From assembly GCA_013398295.1 (NCBI GenBank), contig VZSF01002046.1, forward strand, positions 1 through 64,000: a stretch of 64,000 bases of DNA. The letters run 5' to 3'. Made by a program: the position numbers and the translations under genes. Below, in pieces: positions 48,409 through 60,988 of this stretch (position 1 is its first letter; each line of letters begins with the position of its first letter). The DNA comes from Chionis minor. Lineage: Eukaryota; Chordata; Aves; Charadriiformes; Chionididae. Under the pieces are notes generated by a model. That model was not told the origin of the DNA and made no database searches. It worked only from the letters and a program-made list of their open reading frames with translations.

Positions 48409-51400
48409 CTCGGAAATAACATTAAAGGCTAGTTTATCAGGTGGATTTATAAAATAGATGACTCCAGGTGCTTTTGGAAAAGCTTTTGAACACTAATTGT
48501 GATAGGAATTATCCTCTCAAAGGCTGTATAAAATTCAGATAATTAGGGGGACACAAGTTTTTCAACAAAATTTCCCTCCTAAAAAATTATGGGGAAAAGA
48601 AAGAAACAAAGACTGATAAACTCATTCATTCCATCCCTACAGGGAGTGTTGTATTCTTGCATGGTGTATTTTAAAGCACCTGGTCTAGACATGAAAAAGT
48701 TGAGTGATTAATCTCTACAACTACCCTTAGCGGCTCTCTTGCTCTCAAATGTGTGAAGAGTTTTCAATACTTATTTTTGAATGTCAAGTAAATGCAAATA
48801 CTAATAGTAGCAGTAAAAAAAAAAAATAAAAAAAGGGAATGTTTAATGATTTTTTTGAGGTTTGTGAAACTGCATTAAATCATATATTGTACAAGTACAT
48901 GTTTCTGCCACACAGTTCATCTGACATACAGTAACAAAGCAGTATGAATATAGGAATATTATATCTGTCTTAACACACCTCCCCCAGTAACTCTTCTCAT
49001 GTAGCAATAGCTAAATTAAAATGATGTATTCTGAAAGGTAGTCAGGAGCTTGATATTTATATGACTCTTCCTTGATTCCTGACAAACTTGAAAAATGTAG
49101 CTAACAATGTTTAGAGAAATTGGTTTGTTAGCTGATTTGTGTTGCCTCTGATATACCTTTATTGCAGGGCTTGTCAGGTTTTTAACTTTTCTTAGCCAGG
49201 GAATACAGAAAAGAGACCCAGAAAAAAATACTCTTTAACCAACGGTAGTGATAGAAGTTGACAACATTATTCAGGATTAGGGAATAGATTTGCTTTTGCT
49301 TTCTTAATACACATGGCTGGTTTGTTTTATATCATCCCCAGTCTGACCAACATTCTTCCATTACCCTTTAGAAGGGCATAGGCTGTTTGGGTAGGTAGAA
49401 TCTACTCTAGTTTACTGCATTTTCCTTACAAATTAAAGAACCATCATACCTGGATAATAAATAATAGTCTGGTTTTATTCACTACAGTTGTTCATCTGTT
49501 GCTGCAAAATCAATAGTGACTCAGGAGCAGCCATGAGTCACTGCCATTCTCTCGAGAAAGTCTGTATCAAATGAAATAATACATTGAACTATGTATCAAA
49601 CTGTGAATGAACAGTGGGGGGTAAATGTAATGAAGAAAGCGTTGGTAAAGGAAATGGCAAGAAGGGTGGTTTTGGAATAGGTCAATATGGGAACAAATTA
49701 TTTAGCAAATGGAGCATTTTATTTGCATATCAAGCACCAGAGCGGATTGGAGCCCTAACCCAGCGAGCAGAGGCAGGAATACAGACTGGGAGAATTCAGT
49801 AACAGGGAAGAATAGCTTGATTGTTTACTATTGAACAACAGCAAAATCTATAAAGTAATTACAAATTTTATTCACTAATTCAAAATATAATCTGATTTAA
49901 ATGAATCCCAGAAGAAAAACTCTGTGACTGTTCATTAAGTCAGGATGTCTGGAAAATAGCTACATGCTTCAAGCTAAGCGTTCTTTGCCCATATAAGCCC
50001 TTTATTTTTGTCAGTACTTTTGAGCACCTTTGTTTATCAGTAACAAGAGAAAGAAGAGACAATTTTAGAGACAAGATACAAACACAGACATCCTCATAAC
50101 ACCCTGTTGTTATCCTCCAGCTAAGGAAATAATTTCTGATAACGAAAAAAAATATATATATATGCTCAGAGGGAGGAACTCCTTTAGATCCTTCTCTTTC
50201 TGGTGAAAGAAGTCAAGGTGGCTGACTTGCTCATGAAGATGAAGAGGTCTCCCAAGGATTAGGATGTACTTCAGAGAGAGACTTAGGTGTGCTTATAGCA
50301 GTACTGATCACTAGGGATGTTGTTAGCTGGATGGTAGTTTTAAAGCCACAGGAATCTTGATTTCTCTGTAGATACTGGTACTTTTAACAAGGTGATCTTC
50401 AGTTTTATGCTGTGGCAGAGGAACATACTGATACTAACTGTATACAGAACCAAATAAAAAAAAATCATGTAAGCTCAGATCTAGAATTAGAATTCTCATG
50501 ATTGAATTCTCTGTAACTCATTTTATATCCAAGAATAGGCCAACAGACTGTGAACACAGTGATTAAAAATGAAAACAATTTATAAAGAAAGGTATCGGCA
50601 TGCACAATACATCTTTTTTTTTTTCCCCCCACTACCTCTGTCAAGCTGTTCAGCCCAGAGATTCTGTACTCATCACCACCCACGGATAACCAGACATTTT
50701 GGAAAATGTCAAAATATAGTTTTTGTTATGGTGTGATGGTTCCATCATGTAGTGACCTGCAGAAAGACTTCCAATTTTAACATGATTGGCAGACAACCCT
50801 GAAAGTCTCAGCCACTAATCTTTTCTTAGTGAATATTGCAGTATTCTAAACAACTGGTCTGGCTAAGGCTGAGTTCAAATAGTAACAGTGAGATTTACTT
50901 CTTGTTTAAACAAGAGAAAGAAAGAAGATGGAAGTGTGGGATAAAGTTGGTTTTCCTGATATTTTCTTCATAACTGGAGACGAAATATATCTGTTTAAAG
51001 TTTTATGTGGGATAGCTTTCTGAGAATATACAGAAACATAGAAAACAGTTGAAAGTGGTGTTCCTCCTGTAATTAATAAACTTAAAATAAGCAATTCTAA
51101 GTTTGGGAGCAAAATAGCCATAAGCTCTGGGAAGATGGCTACTGATTTACAATGAAATTATTAATTCAAGTTGCTCTTTGTATCAACTGGTCTTTGATAA
51201 GGAAAACTAATCTGAGTTAAGAACAGTCAAATACTGTTCTGAAAGACAATGCTTTAAGAATGTTTTTCATGCAAGGTATAGAATTGACGAGCTTGCAGGT
51301 GTATTGCATTAAATTAGATGAATACCAATAGAAACAATCTTGTTAAGATTATTACTTTAAAAAAATTAAGTTTCAGCTCCTTTTTCACTTTTCTTCCCCA

Positions 51401-52015
51401 CTTTAAACAGGAAATGGAAAGATTAAGACAGAAATATTTCAGTTTCCTCAAGTGTCACGTATGACTGCAACAATCCTACTGAAGATTAACTTATCTTTCG
51501 ATGTTCCTCAGTGCCAGTCATGAAGAAGCACTAAGTCAGAAGAGCCACAGTATTTTTTTTAAAGAAGCTGGAATGTTCTGCCTATGTTAAATCTGGTCAG
51601 ATGGGCAAGAACAGACTTGATATGAAGAAACTTCCTACACTTATTTATGTTTTTTTCAGAATTTAATACTGACTTAAAGGTTTAATTTCCACAGGTATTT
51701 CACAATAATGTACCAGAGCATGATTATCCATACAAGGGGAAGAAGTAAAGAGAAGGTAAGAAAAATAGTACATAGGCAACCAATACTTCCCTTCATATTA
51801 CTTTATTTATTTGTTTTTAAACAAAGGAGACATTGACAGGTTCCAGATGCTTCACATTTCATGCGGTTAAGGAGCAAATCCTCACCATCAGAAAACCAGT
51901 AGGAGAAAGTAAGTTGAATGTAGTTCTATAAAATTTTAAAGTCCAAAAGGCAGGAATTTAATGATTTTTTTTTAAAAAAAATTATATAGTTTACAGACAC
52001 TAAGTAGCCAGGATT

Positions 52016-52030
52016 AAAAAAAAAAAAAAA
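52016..52030 (+). repeat. Poly-A run (15)
   Basis: Homopolymer with no recognisable retroposed sequence upstream. Confidence 0.85.
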
Positions 52031-52278
52031 GAAACCAAAGGGTTTATCTTGGCCTAAAGCATCTGTTTAAAGCTCTGGCTGCATACAAACATATGCTTAA
52101 CTATTTATTTTCAATTTTTGTTCTGCCTTCTTTGAGGCATATTTACTTTGAATTCTGAAATATGTTGCTTCCTGGCTGATTAAGCTCAATAAAGAAGAAA
52201 GAGCATAAAGACTACAAATTGTACCTAGGGTAAAAAGAAGCTGGAAGTAATTGCATAGAAACCCCTGGCTTCTAATAA

Positions 52279-52301
52279 ATATATATATACACACACACAT
52301 A
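52279..52301. repeat. (TA)n(CA)n microsatellite
   Basis: An AT run passes into five CA units; a likely length-polymorphic site. Confidence 0.85.
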
Positions 52302-53082
52302 TTTTCACCATGCAGTGTTAAATCTTCTAGTTTTGTTCATGACTACTGTAAGTATTAGTTAGTAGCATATATCCCAAGGACTTGGTTATTACTCCTGACC
52401 ATATTAATTTGATCATCATATATAGCAGAGAAGCTGTGCTTGTTACTTTTGTAGAAAAATCTCCTCATGACATAGAAAAAACTCCAAACTCAAGTGTACA
52501 TTTGTGGCCCTGACAAAATATCTGAGGCTACACTACAGGAGTAATTAGTTATTATTAACACTGCATTTCTTCAGACAAGAAAATTACCCATCAATAAATC
52601 AATAGGTAGTTCAGAAGGAGAATTTTGGGATTGTCTGTCCTATTTTACATGTTCAAAGTTTTCTTTAGTCAGCTGAAACATTATCTTTACTAATTTTTGT
52701 CTGTGACCACTAGCAATCTTCCTAGCATGCACATTCTCTTGAACATGTTACTGTTGAAGTAAACTCACCTACATTTGTGTCCCTGTTGTGTCTATTTGCT
52801 ACAGACTGTCAAGAAAAGGTTTGGATGTTAGTTGAGTTCTGCTTTACCAATGCCATATTTGCATGTCTCTGCTTAATTTGTTTTATTTATGTGTGAAATT
52901 TCATTTAATTTGATAAGGCTCTGGACTAGGAGTTAAGCTCATATTTCACAATCATTTTGATGATTCTAATGCTGACATTAGTTTTCATGTCACAGAGTAA
53001 TACTGTTGAAAGTGTGTCTTCTGCTTATCCATGCTTGAAAACCTACTTGCCTGTCTGGTGTCCAGCTAGTAAGCCTTATATA

Positions 53083-53213
53083 GTGGTTTAGCCCCAGCTG
53101 GCAACAAAGAACCATGCGGCTGCTTGCTCAGACACATACAGAGCACCATCGCCTACCTGGGGTGCGAGCAGAATTGGAAGAAAAATGCAAAACTGGTAGG
53201 TTGAGATAAAGGC
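53083..53213 (-). repeat. Truncated LTR fragment
   Basis: Carries TAGTGGTTTAGCCCCAGC at the outer end and GTTGAGATAAAGGCAGT at the inner end, where CR1 sequence takes over. It is the fuller counterpart of 40371-40485. Confidence 0.65.
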
Positions 53214-53708
53214 AGTACCGGAGTACTGTGTCCAGTTCTGGGCTCCCCAGTTCAAGAAAGACAAGGAACTACAGGAGAGAGTCGCTACAAAGATGGAGGG
53301 CTACAGAGATGATCAAGGGACTGCGGCACCTCTCTTAGGAGGAAAGGCTGAGAGACCTGTGTCTCTTTAGCCTGGAGAAGAGAAAACTGAGAGAGGATTT
53401 CATCAATGCTTATACATATCTAAAGGGGATATGTCAAGAGGATGGGGCCAGACTCTTTTCAGTGGTGCCCGGCAACTGAAGGGGCAGGGGCAATGGGCAC
53501 AAACTGGAACACAGGAAATTCCATCTGAACATGAGGAAAAAGTTCTTTACTTTGAGGGTAACAAAGCACTGGAACAGGCTGCCCAGGGAGGTTCTGGAGT
53601 CTCCTTCTCTGGTGATATTCAAAACCCACCTGGACACGATCCTGTGCAGCCTGCTCTAGGGTGAACCTGCTTTAGCAGGGGGGTTGGAGTAGATGTTCTC
53701 TAGAGGTC
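53214..53708 (+). mobile_element. CR1 3' region, interrupted by an LTR
   Basis: Same CR1 piece as 39880-40370, here on the plus strand. It ends at TAGAGGTC where the LTR starts, and no CR1 tail is found on the far side of the provirus at 56614. Confidence 0.88.
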
Positions 53709-54177
53709 TGTCCTTGTAGACAAAGTCCTGGTCTGGTAGCTGTCAACAAAGCTACCAGTCTGTCCTGGTAGCTGGCAACAAAGTCTATGTGCCCATTCAC
53801 TCACCCACCCACCCCCGCCTAGCTGGGATGAGAAGAAAATTGGAAGAAAAAAGTGAAACTTGTGGGTTGAGATAAAGGCAGTTAAACAAAACAGCAAGGG
53901 AAAGAGGAAAACATCAACAACAATACTGATAAAGGAATATACAAAACATGATTAATGTACCACTGCTCACCAATTGAAACTAGGAAGCCCCCAACCTGCT
54001 CCAAGCAGCAATTCCTGCCCCCTCTCCTGGCCAGCTCCCCCCATTATATACTCGGCATAGTATCACATGGTATTGAATAGTCCGTTGGCCCATTTGGATC
54101 AGCCGAGACCTGGACCTGGCTGTGTTCTGTACTAGCTCCCTGTGAAAATTAACCCTGTCCCTGACAGAACCAGAACA
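53709..54177 (-). repeat. 3' LTR of the ERVL provirus (469 bp)
   Basis: Begins TGTTCTGG at 54177 and ends AAGGACA at 53709 on the minus strand, with TATATAA at 54044-54050. Nearly identical to the solo LTR at 39411-39879. Confidence 0.85.
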
Positions 54178-54689
54178 TTATCCCATCTGTGTCATGCTCA
54201 GATCTTACAGTTTCCAATTAATTACCACCACTTTTCCATTTCTTTGGTATATGTATATATATACAGATGTCATTTCCTTAGTGTATGGACCATCCCTCTA
54301 AAATGTTCATTGAGTTCATTTAATCCATAACTTTGGAATCCATCTGTTAGAATAGTCTCAGGGCAGGTGAGATGGTGTGCAGTGCCGGACTGTTGCATGC
54401 TGTACTCAGAGCTCATGACTGGTGTATCTGGTGCGGCCCATGCCTACAGTCTGCAGACTGAAGATGTCAGTCCTGAGGAAGTTGCTGGGTGCTAGTTATT
54501 GAAGTCAGTTCTGATCCCATCACCACTGTATTTTACTCAGGTTGATCAAAGTCCATCTGTCATTAGTTTGGGTGATTCTTACCATAGTACCATTGATATG
54601 GCATATAGCAATTATAGTAATGATGACATAGAGTGGCAGCATTATTTGGTAATTGACATCATAAAATTTGATTCATTGGTTATTCTCAT

Positions 54690-55229
54690 CCAAAATCAGA
54701 TCCCCATGAGGTATGCACTGGACCTCCCCATTCTTTGGCATCACCCACCAAGTACACCCAGGTCCTCGAGCAAAAGCAAGCCCTCGGATGGGCTTGCCTT
54801 TGCCCGAGGCAGGACTAACCCAGACTGTCTTCCCTAGCATATTCTTCATGCGTTCTGTTGACTAGCCAAGTAGCTTTTGCTAAACATATCCCAGTGTTCT
54901 AAGGTCCTACCGCCCATTGCTCTCAGTGTTGTTTTTAGCAGTCCATTGTATCGTTCGATCTTCCCAGAGGTTGGTGCATCACAGGGAATGTGATTACCAC
55001 TCAATGTCACGCCCAGGTCTCTATAAGGCTGTTTTGGAAATGAGTCCCTTTGACTCAATTCTCTCTGGCATGCCATGTCACAATAAGACTTGTTTTTCAA
55101 GGCCCAGGATAGCGTTCTGGGCCATCCATGGGGCACAGGGTGTATTTCCAGCCATCCAGTGGTTGCTTCCACCACTGTGAGTACATGGTGCTTGCTTGCG
55201 TGAGTTTGTGGGGGTGTAATGTAATCCAT
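54690..55229 (-). pseudogene. ERVL integrase remnant (core and C-terminal domain)
   Basis: The open part (54846-55229, 127 codons) starts in the catalytic core. The first catalytic Asp is in MDYI (residue 2), followed by LTVVEATTGWLEIHPVPH. The region of the second Asp is altered by small deletions (near residues 58-72). The DD35E Glu is kept in SGKIERYNGLLKTTLRAMG near residue 92. The frame then breaks. The C-terminal domain (GKTVWVSPASGKGKP, CTWWVM) follows in another register down to about 54690, after loss of about 80 bases present in the copy at 37167-37499. Sequence upstream (55230-55460) reads as the zinc-binding N-terminal region with stops. Not functional. Confidence 0.82.
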
Positions 55230-55829
55230 TTACCAGGCCTTCCCATATTTATATTTCAGCCATCATTCTCTGTACTAAAGAGGCTTTAACCACTTGGCTT
55301 GCTCGATTGCAGCATGCATTTCAAATTCATGGATAGCCTATGCAGTAGTGCCCATGGTCACCCCTCAGTCAAAAGCCCATCTATATGTTGCAACTCTTCC
55401 TTGATGGCCTAAGTTGTCATGGGCCCACTGAGCTAAGAATAGTTCCCCCTTATGTTGCCAGTCTAGACCACCTGAGCCACATCAATCTTAGCAGCCTAAT
55501 CTACTTGCTGGTTGTTTTGATGTTCCTCAGTGGCCCTAATCTTGGGTACATGGGCCTCTACGTGATATACTTCGACAGCTAGATTCTCTATCCAGGCAGC
55601 AATACCTTGTCACAATTGAGCAGCCTAGATAGGTTTGCCCCTGTACTGCCAGTTGCTCTGCTTCCATTGCTGTAACCACCCCCACAGAGCATTTGCCACC
55701 ATCCGAGTCAGTGTAGAGATAAAGTAACAGCCATTTTTCTCATCTGGCAATGTCCAAAGACAGTTGGATGGCTTTCACTCCTGTAAAGTGGCTTGATTCC
55801 CCTTGTCCTTCAGCAGCTTTTGCAACTCA

Positions 55830-56054
55830 TCATGTAGGACTCCACACAGCAGCCTTCCACTTTTTCTGCTTTCCTACGATCCAGCAGGACCCATCAGTGA
55901 ACAGGGCTTGCTTCTTCTTATTTTCTGGTAGATTATTATACGGTGGGGCCTCTTCCACATGTGCCACCTCCTCCTCCGGTGATATTCCAAAATCTTTGCC
56001 TTCTGGCCAGTGTATGATCATTTCCAGAATTCCTGGGCTACTAGGGTTTCCCAT
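55830..56054 (-). pseudogene. ERVL RNase H remnant (74 codons)
   Basis: Contains ALFTDGSC with the first catalytic Asp of RNase H (near residue 52) and WKAAVWSP after it, preceded by a tether segment. The remaining catalytic residues would lie in the following 55460-55830 stretch, which is broken by stops and shifts. In the provirus it lies between the primer-binding site and integrase because reverse transcriptase is deleted. Confidence 0.72.
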
Positions 56055-56189
56055 TCAAGCTCATTGTGTGATCAGCACAATCCACTTACTCCATGTAGTA
56101 TCAGTTGCATGATGTGTAGCAAGGACCCTTTCTTTTAAAATCCAGCCCAGCACCAGCAGTCAAGGTGCTAAGAGGAGCTGTGCTTCCAT

Positions 56190-56207
56190 ACCCATCACTT
56201 CTGAAGC
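56190..56207 (-). other. Primer-binding site, tRNA-Leu-like (decayed)
   Basis: On the minus strand it reads GGCTTCAGAAGTGATGGG just inside the 5' LTR. The core TCAGAAGTG matches the tRNA-Leu-type site of ERVL elements, also seen better preserved at 63085. Confidence 0.6.
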
Positions 56208-56613
56208 CCCCACCACCAACAGGAAAAACCCACAGGGCTGCTCACTCAGCACCCTCACCCTCCCACCTGGGATAAGAGGAGAATCAGAAGAAAAAAACCC
56301 CAAAACTTGTGGGTTGAGATAAAGGCAGTTTAACAGAAAACTGAAGGAAAGAGGAAAACAACAACAATACTGATAAAGGAATATACAAAACACAATTAAT
56401 GTACCATCACTTACCAACCAAACTCAGGAAGCTCCCAGCCTACTCCAAGCAGCGATTCCTACCTCCTTCTCTAGCAAGCTCCACCCATTATATACTGAGC
56501 ATGTCATCACATGATATTGAATACCCCTTTGGCTAGTTAGGGTCAGCCAACCTGGCTGTGTCCTGTGCCAGCTCCTTATGGAAGTTAACCCTATCCCCAC
56601 CAGAACCAGGTTA
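56208..56613 (-). repeat. 5' LTR of the ERVL provirus
   Basis: Aligns with the 3' LTR through its length (GTTGAGATAAAGGCAGTT, the ACTGATAAAGGAATATACAA segment, TTATATA at 56488-56494). The outer end near 56613 reads AACCAGGTTA, not the clean CA end, so the edge is approximate. Confidence 0.78.
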
Positions 56614-59600
56614 CCTTAGAAGTTAGGGGTTTAGACAAGTAATTTGCAACCACACTGTATTTTCAATTTGTATCTTCTTTTTTTGTTGCAAGTTCCACAT
56701 TCACCTGTTATCACCTGCAGACTCTAATGTTCAAAATAGGCTGGAGGTTTCTGGCTGATGAATTGTTCTTTCTTGGAAGCATCGTTCTTTGGTACCAACA
56801 AAAATTTTTGAGACATAACTCAAGATCCAAACAGATCTCTCTCTCAAGAAATATATAGTTTATCCCTGATGATGTGGAATAGTACTTCTTCAGGGGTACT
56901 ATTTCCATCAAAGGAACCTTTGTTTCAGCTTAGTAATCTTATCTTTGTCTTCCCTGAAATTTTATTTCATCTCTGTGGAGGGATGGACTTCCCAGCAACT
57001 GATTTCACTTACATGATTGCTTGTGTGAGTTAGTGAGGCAGCTGAGCCAGTATTTTGGTCTTTTACAAAAGGTAAAATCAAAAAAACTATAAAGGTGTAT
57101 CTCAGCTGCAGAACAGTCAATAATCACATGCCAAGTCCTCTGCTTGTCTCTTTTTTGATCATTTTCTCTCAGGATAACCATCTCAGACCATATCAACTTC
57201 ATCCTACTATGCAGTTGTAAAGATTATCTCCTCACAGCTGTTTCCTAGGGAAAATTTACAGCCTTCTAGCACTACCTCTGCATCTCCTTTCTTAAGGTTA
57301 TTAGGTTTTGGTTGGGTTTTTTGGTTTCTTTCATTTTTAAAGGGAATAGTTTGACAAAGAGTTGTAAATCAAGAAAACAATTTCAAAGTAGATCTGGTTA
57401 ATTGTACTAACTGAAGAGAAATAAACACAATTACATCTAAATATTTCCTTTTGATACTGACAAACATTCTGAGAAAAAGTCTCCCATGAAAGTTTACTCA
57501 CATCTTTTGGCTTTTACAAAATATTTTGGGAAATGTGAAATACATTATTTTGTTCAACCTGAGATGCCATTGTTCCAGTAAACTCAGTGGCTCCTTTGTT
57601 TCCAATGAAATAAACTCCACTTTTACTGCTCTTCTTCTGCTTTCACAGTTGCTTTCCAAGTGATTTTTTTTAACTGGGAGAAAGTGTTATTACAGCTGAT
57701 ACTACTGATAGCAATAATGAATTAGAAAGCTAATTGGCTTTCACAGGAACAAAACAGTGGCTGTCCATTTTATAGGTATATTAAGTGAATGTAATTTCTT
57801 AATCTGAAATGCTTAAATATGTAGCCCAAAGTGAACCATCAGTGAACTCCATGTTTCTCCATATTTTCCTGCTAAGATGCTTGAAACTTTTACGAGTATT
57901 TAATTTTTCCAAACCAAAGGAGTTAAATTCTGCCTAAGAAAGACTGAGAAAGCACATAGAAAACCCCCGATGTTACATGAAGTGTGGTGTTGCGAGAAGC
58001 TGAGATATTAAATGAACAGAAATGACACTTCTATTGTAAAGATGTACTGTATTAGATACAGACAATTTCATTCCAACAGCTTCATTCCATTGCTTAGGCT
58101 TAAATCTGTAGTGGGTTAAATAGAAACATTCAAGGTTCTCGAGTCTCAATTGTTTTACATGTAATGTTCTCATGGAAACAAATAACAGGAGACTCACACC
58201 AGGAGAAATCAGTTTGTAAGCTGTAGTTTTCATGCTGCATGACTACATTTCTTTTCGAAGTCTGTGTTGCATTTGGGCACAAGATTTGCAGTCCGATTAC
58301 TTTCAAGAGACTTGTTTGAGCTTATAGCATCACTTGAATTTGGACTTTTCAGATGACTGATCAGGAAAATTCAAACAAGTCAGTAAAAAGTATATGACTT
58401 TATCCCTGAAAAAAAGTATCTAGAAATTCCTGGGATTTTTTTTCCATTTTACAGTATACGATTTTGCCAGCTAATGAATGACAGATAACTGTCTATGTTC
58501 AGAAATGCAGATTTAAATAAAATTTAATGCTTATGCAGTGTTCTATTAAAGGAACAGAAACATAGATGTTGTATAACAGAGCATGACGTGGCAAGGAAAA
58601 TATTTTGATGATTTAAAAAAAAAAGGTAGGAATGGAATTGCTACCTTTTCTTTGTAATGCATTGATGGACCACTGCTCTTCGTCATTCTGTTCACAGAGC
58701 TTCCATTAGCAGGTTTACCTTCTTTCAGCAAAAAATAGTCTGAGTGTCTGTTGGATAATACAGAATGTAGGATATGTAGCATGTACTCCCAAGGAACTTA
58801 TATTTTATGGCATGAAAACTTTCTTCTACTAAGTGCAACAGCACTTCCTATAGGCTTGTGACTTGACTGTTAATTCTAAGCACTATAAAATCGATTTTGG
58901 TAGCACATGATAGCAATTAGATCTAATTTTCATATTGCCTTTAAGAAAAAATTAAGTTTACTCTGTCTACAGTAACATGTTTTAATAGACAATAATTCCT
59001 CCATTCCTTTATTAACTGAAAACATCAATTCAAGGATTTAACCAGACTTGCTCTCAGAAAACAAAACTCTTTAACATGCAACTAGGCATATTTGTAAAAG
59101 GATTTTTCAAAAAAGTAACAAGACAAAAAAGGAATTAACATTTCCTTTAAATTATTTTAGACTTTTTTTTACAATTTCAAAAACCTTGAAAATTATTCAT
59201 AAAAGCCAATTAAAAGTTAGCCTGTTGGCTCAGCAGGAGGGATTCATATATCCCTTCAGCACAATCCTCACTGAGGTATGATGAAATGAGTTGGAGGTAA
59301 AGAAATAGTGAGTTTCTAGACTTAAAAGTGACAAAGTATCTAGTTACTCCTCACAGCAACTGAAGGTGAAAAATCAATTATAATGTCTCTGCATCTAAAA
59401 ATATGGCTCATACCTCTGCATGGTGTATGATCATCAGAGCTGAGCAGATGAGAGAGCAAAGAGGGAGTAGGAGACTGAGGAAGTGATCACCAGAGGATGC
59501 ATTAGAAATTCAGCAAGCTGGAAGCAATTTCGGTTAGAAAGGAAGAAAGAAAAATGTTTTGATGTTAATCCATTCATGCTTTACCATTTGACTTGCAGTC

Positions 59601-60988
59601 AGGGCCACCCGCTTTGCAGCTTACTTACTGAGAGCAGGTAAAATTTTTTATGCCTGATTCTGATATCTCATCATGCTGAAGCAAACTATAAATTAATCCA
59701 ATAAAATCAGCCCAGATGTATTTATGTAAGATTAGTGCAAAAATCAGACCCCTTATATGCGGTGGTATTTCTGTGAAATAAATCTGTAGGATTTATGGCT
59801 ATTTCTTTTAGACACCTTTCAATTCTCTGGACAGAATTCATAAATACCATTCAGAGCAGTTCCTTAACTAACTGCAAGTGGTTTTATTCTTGGCTACTTC
59901 ATCTTCTAAGAGGGGAGTCAGGACTTTCCTTTCCTGAGGGGCTTATATTCATCTTAGGCAAACTCTTTCATAAGAAGTGTTTGGTCTGAGTTCTGGATGA
60001 AAGGGTCTTGGTTCTTACTGTTTTCCAACCAGGTCAGTCTGTCCAATTAGAGTAGAAAGCAAAAGGCCTGCCCCAATAATCATACCCACTCTTTGCCTAA
60101 GATCACTGCAAGCATTGACTGCAAAGGAATGACAGCGATTCTGCTCTCCCTGTACTGCAGTCAATTACCCTTTGCTACTGCAGTGTTACGACATCTAATA
60201 CTTTAACTCGCTCTGCAGAAAGCATGGGCATTTCATATAGCAAATTCAAGGGTTGCCATTCTGTGATAGCCAGGCAAGGCATAAGCAGTTATTTTAGAGA
60301 TCGACAACTTGCCAGCTGAAAGTGCACTTCATTTTAAGCACACTGTTAAATTAGTAGAAGATACTTAAGTGCTGCATATTATGTCTGGCCACCAGGACTT
60401 GTTCATGTGATTTTGCTAATTTTTCTTTAAGAATATCATCCTGCCTATGTTCCTCTGCAACATAGTTTGCCTCCCCTTTTCACACTTCATTCAGCCCGCA
60501 TCTGCACAAAAGAAAAGCTTGTTACCTTCAGGCATATAACTCAGAGAAGCCGGTTTTCTCTGTGAAGAAAGACAGCTAAGCCAAGGCCATTGAAACGCTG
60601 AATACAAGGCAGCAAAACTACGGCTTTGAAAAATCAGCAGCCACCTTGAAATACTTTGCCTGTGGTGAAACTGCTGCAAATGGCTATTTTACCACTGACT
60701 TAATTGGTACTTCACCCAACCAGAACAGGGTTCATCCTTTCATATTTTTCTGTTCATTCACTAGGAAAAGACTGTTAGCTGCTGTGATGTATACCAAACC
60801 TTTAGTTAGTTAACAGGATCTAGCAATTTGTTCAGTTCATCTAGTTGAGGCAAAATCAGACAAAACTGTTAGTCCCCTTTGGTGCATCAACTGAGCTGTA
60901 GACAGAGCTGTCAATAGAAAAGAACTGAATCAGTACATTTAATGTTTTGGACTTAATTACTAGGGCCAGAACTCAAGGTACAGAAGGG
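56614..60988. other. No gene or clear repeat recognised
   Basis: About 4.4 kb of AT-rich sequence with no motif beyond short unassigned frames on both strands. Confidence 0.5.

Larger units (their letters stand above)
45513..53082. other. Long stretch with no gene or clear repeat recognised
   Basis: About 7.6 kb of AT-rich sequence containing simple repeats: the G-rich tract at 48393, A runs near 48815-48826 and 52016-52030, TA near 50148-50163 and TA/CA at 52279-52301. The frames at 46328-46552 and 46594-46842 have no supported function. Confidence 0.5.
53103..54177 (-). repeat. Right arm of the 1,075-bp inverted repeat
   Basis: Reverse complement of 39411-40485 with three mismatches. On its left the sequence continues 20 bases further into the LTR fragment; on its right it passes straight into the internal region of an ERVL provirus. 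The left arm's outer flank is instead the CR1 3' tail. Confidence 0.93.
53709..56613 (-). mobile_element. ERVL-like provirus with internal deletions
   Basis: Minus-strand element reading 5' LTR (56208-56613), tRNA-Leu-like primer-binding site (about 56190-56207), RNase H remnant, integrase remnant, 3' non-coding sequence and 3' LTR (53709-54177). The interior is only about 2 kb, so gag, protease and most of reverse transcriptase are missing. The two LTRs differ markedly (roughly one base in five to six by eye). They are either old or come from different elements. Confidence 0.85.
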
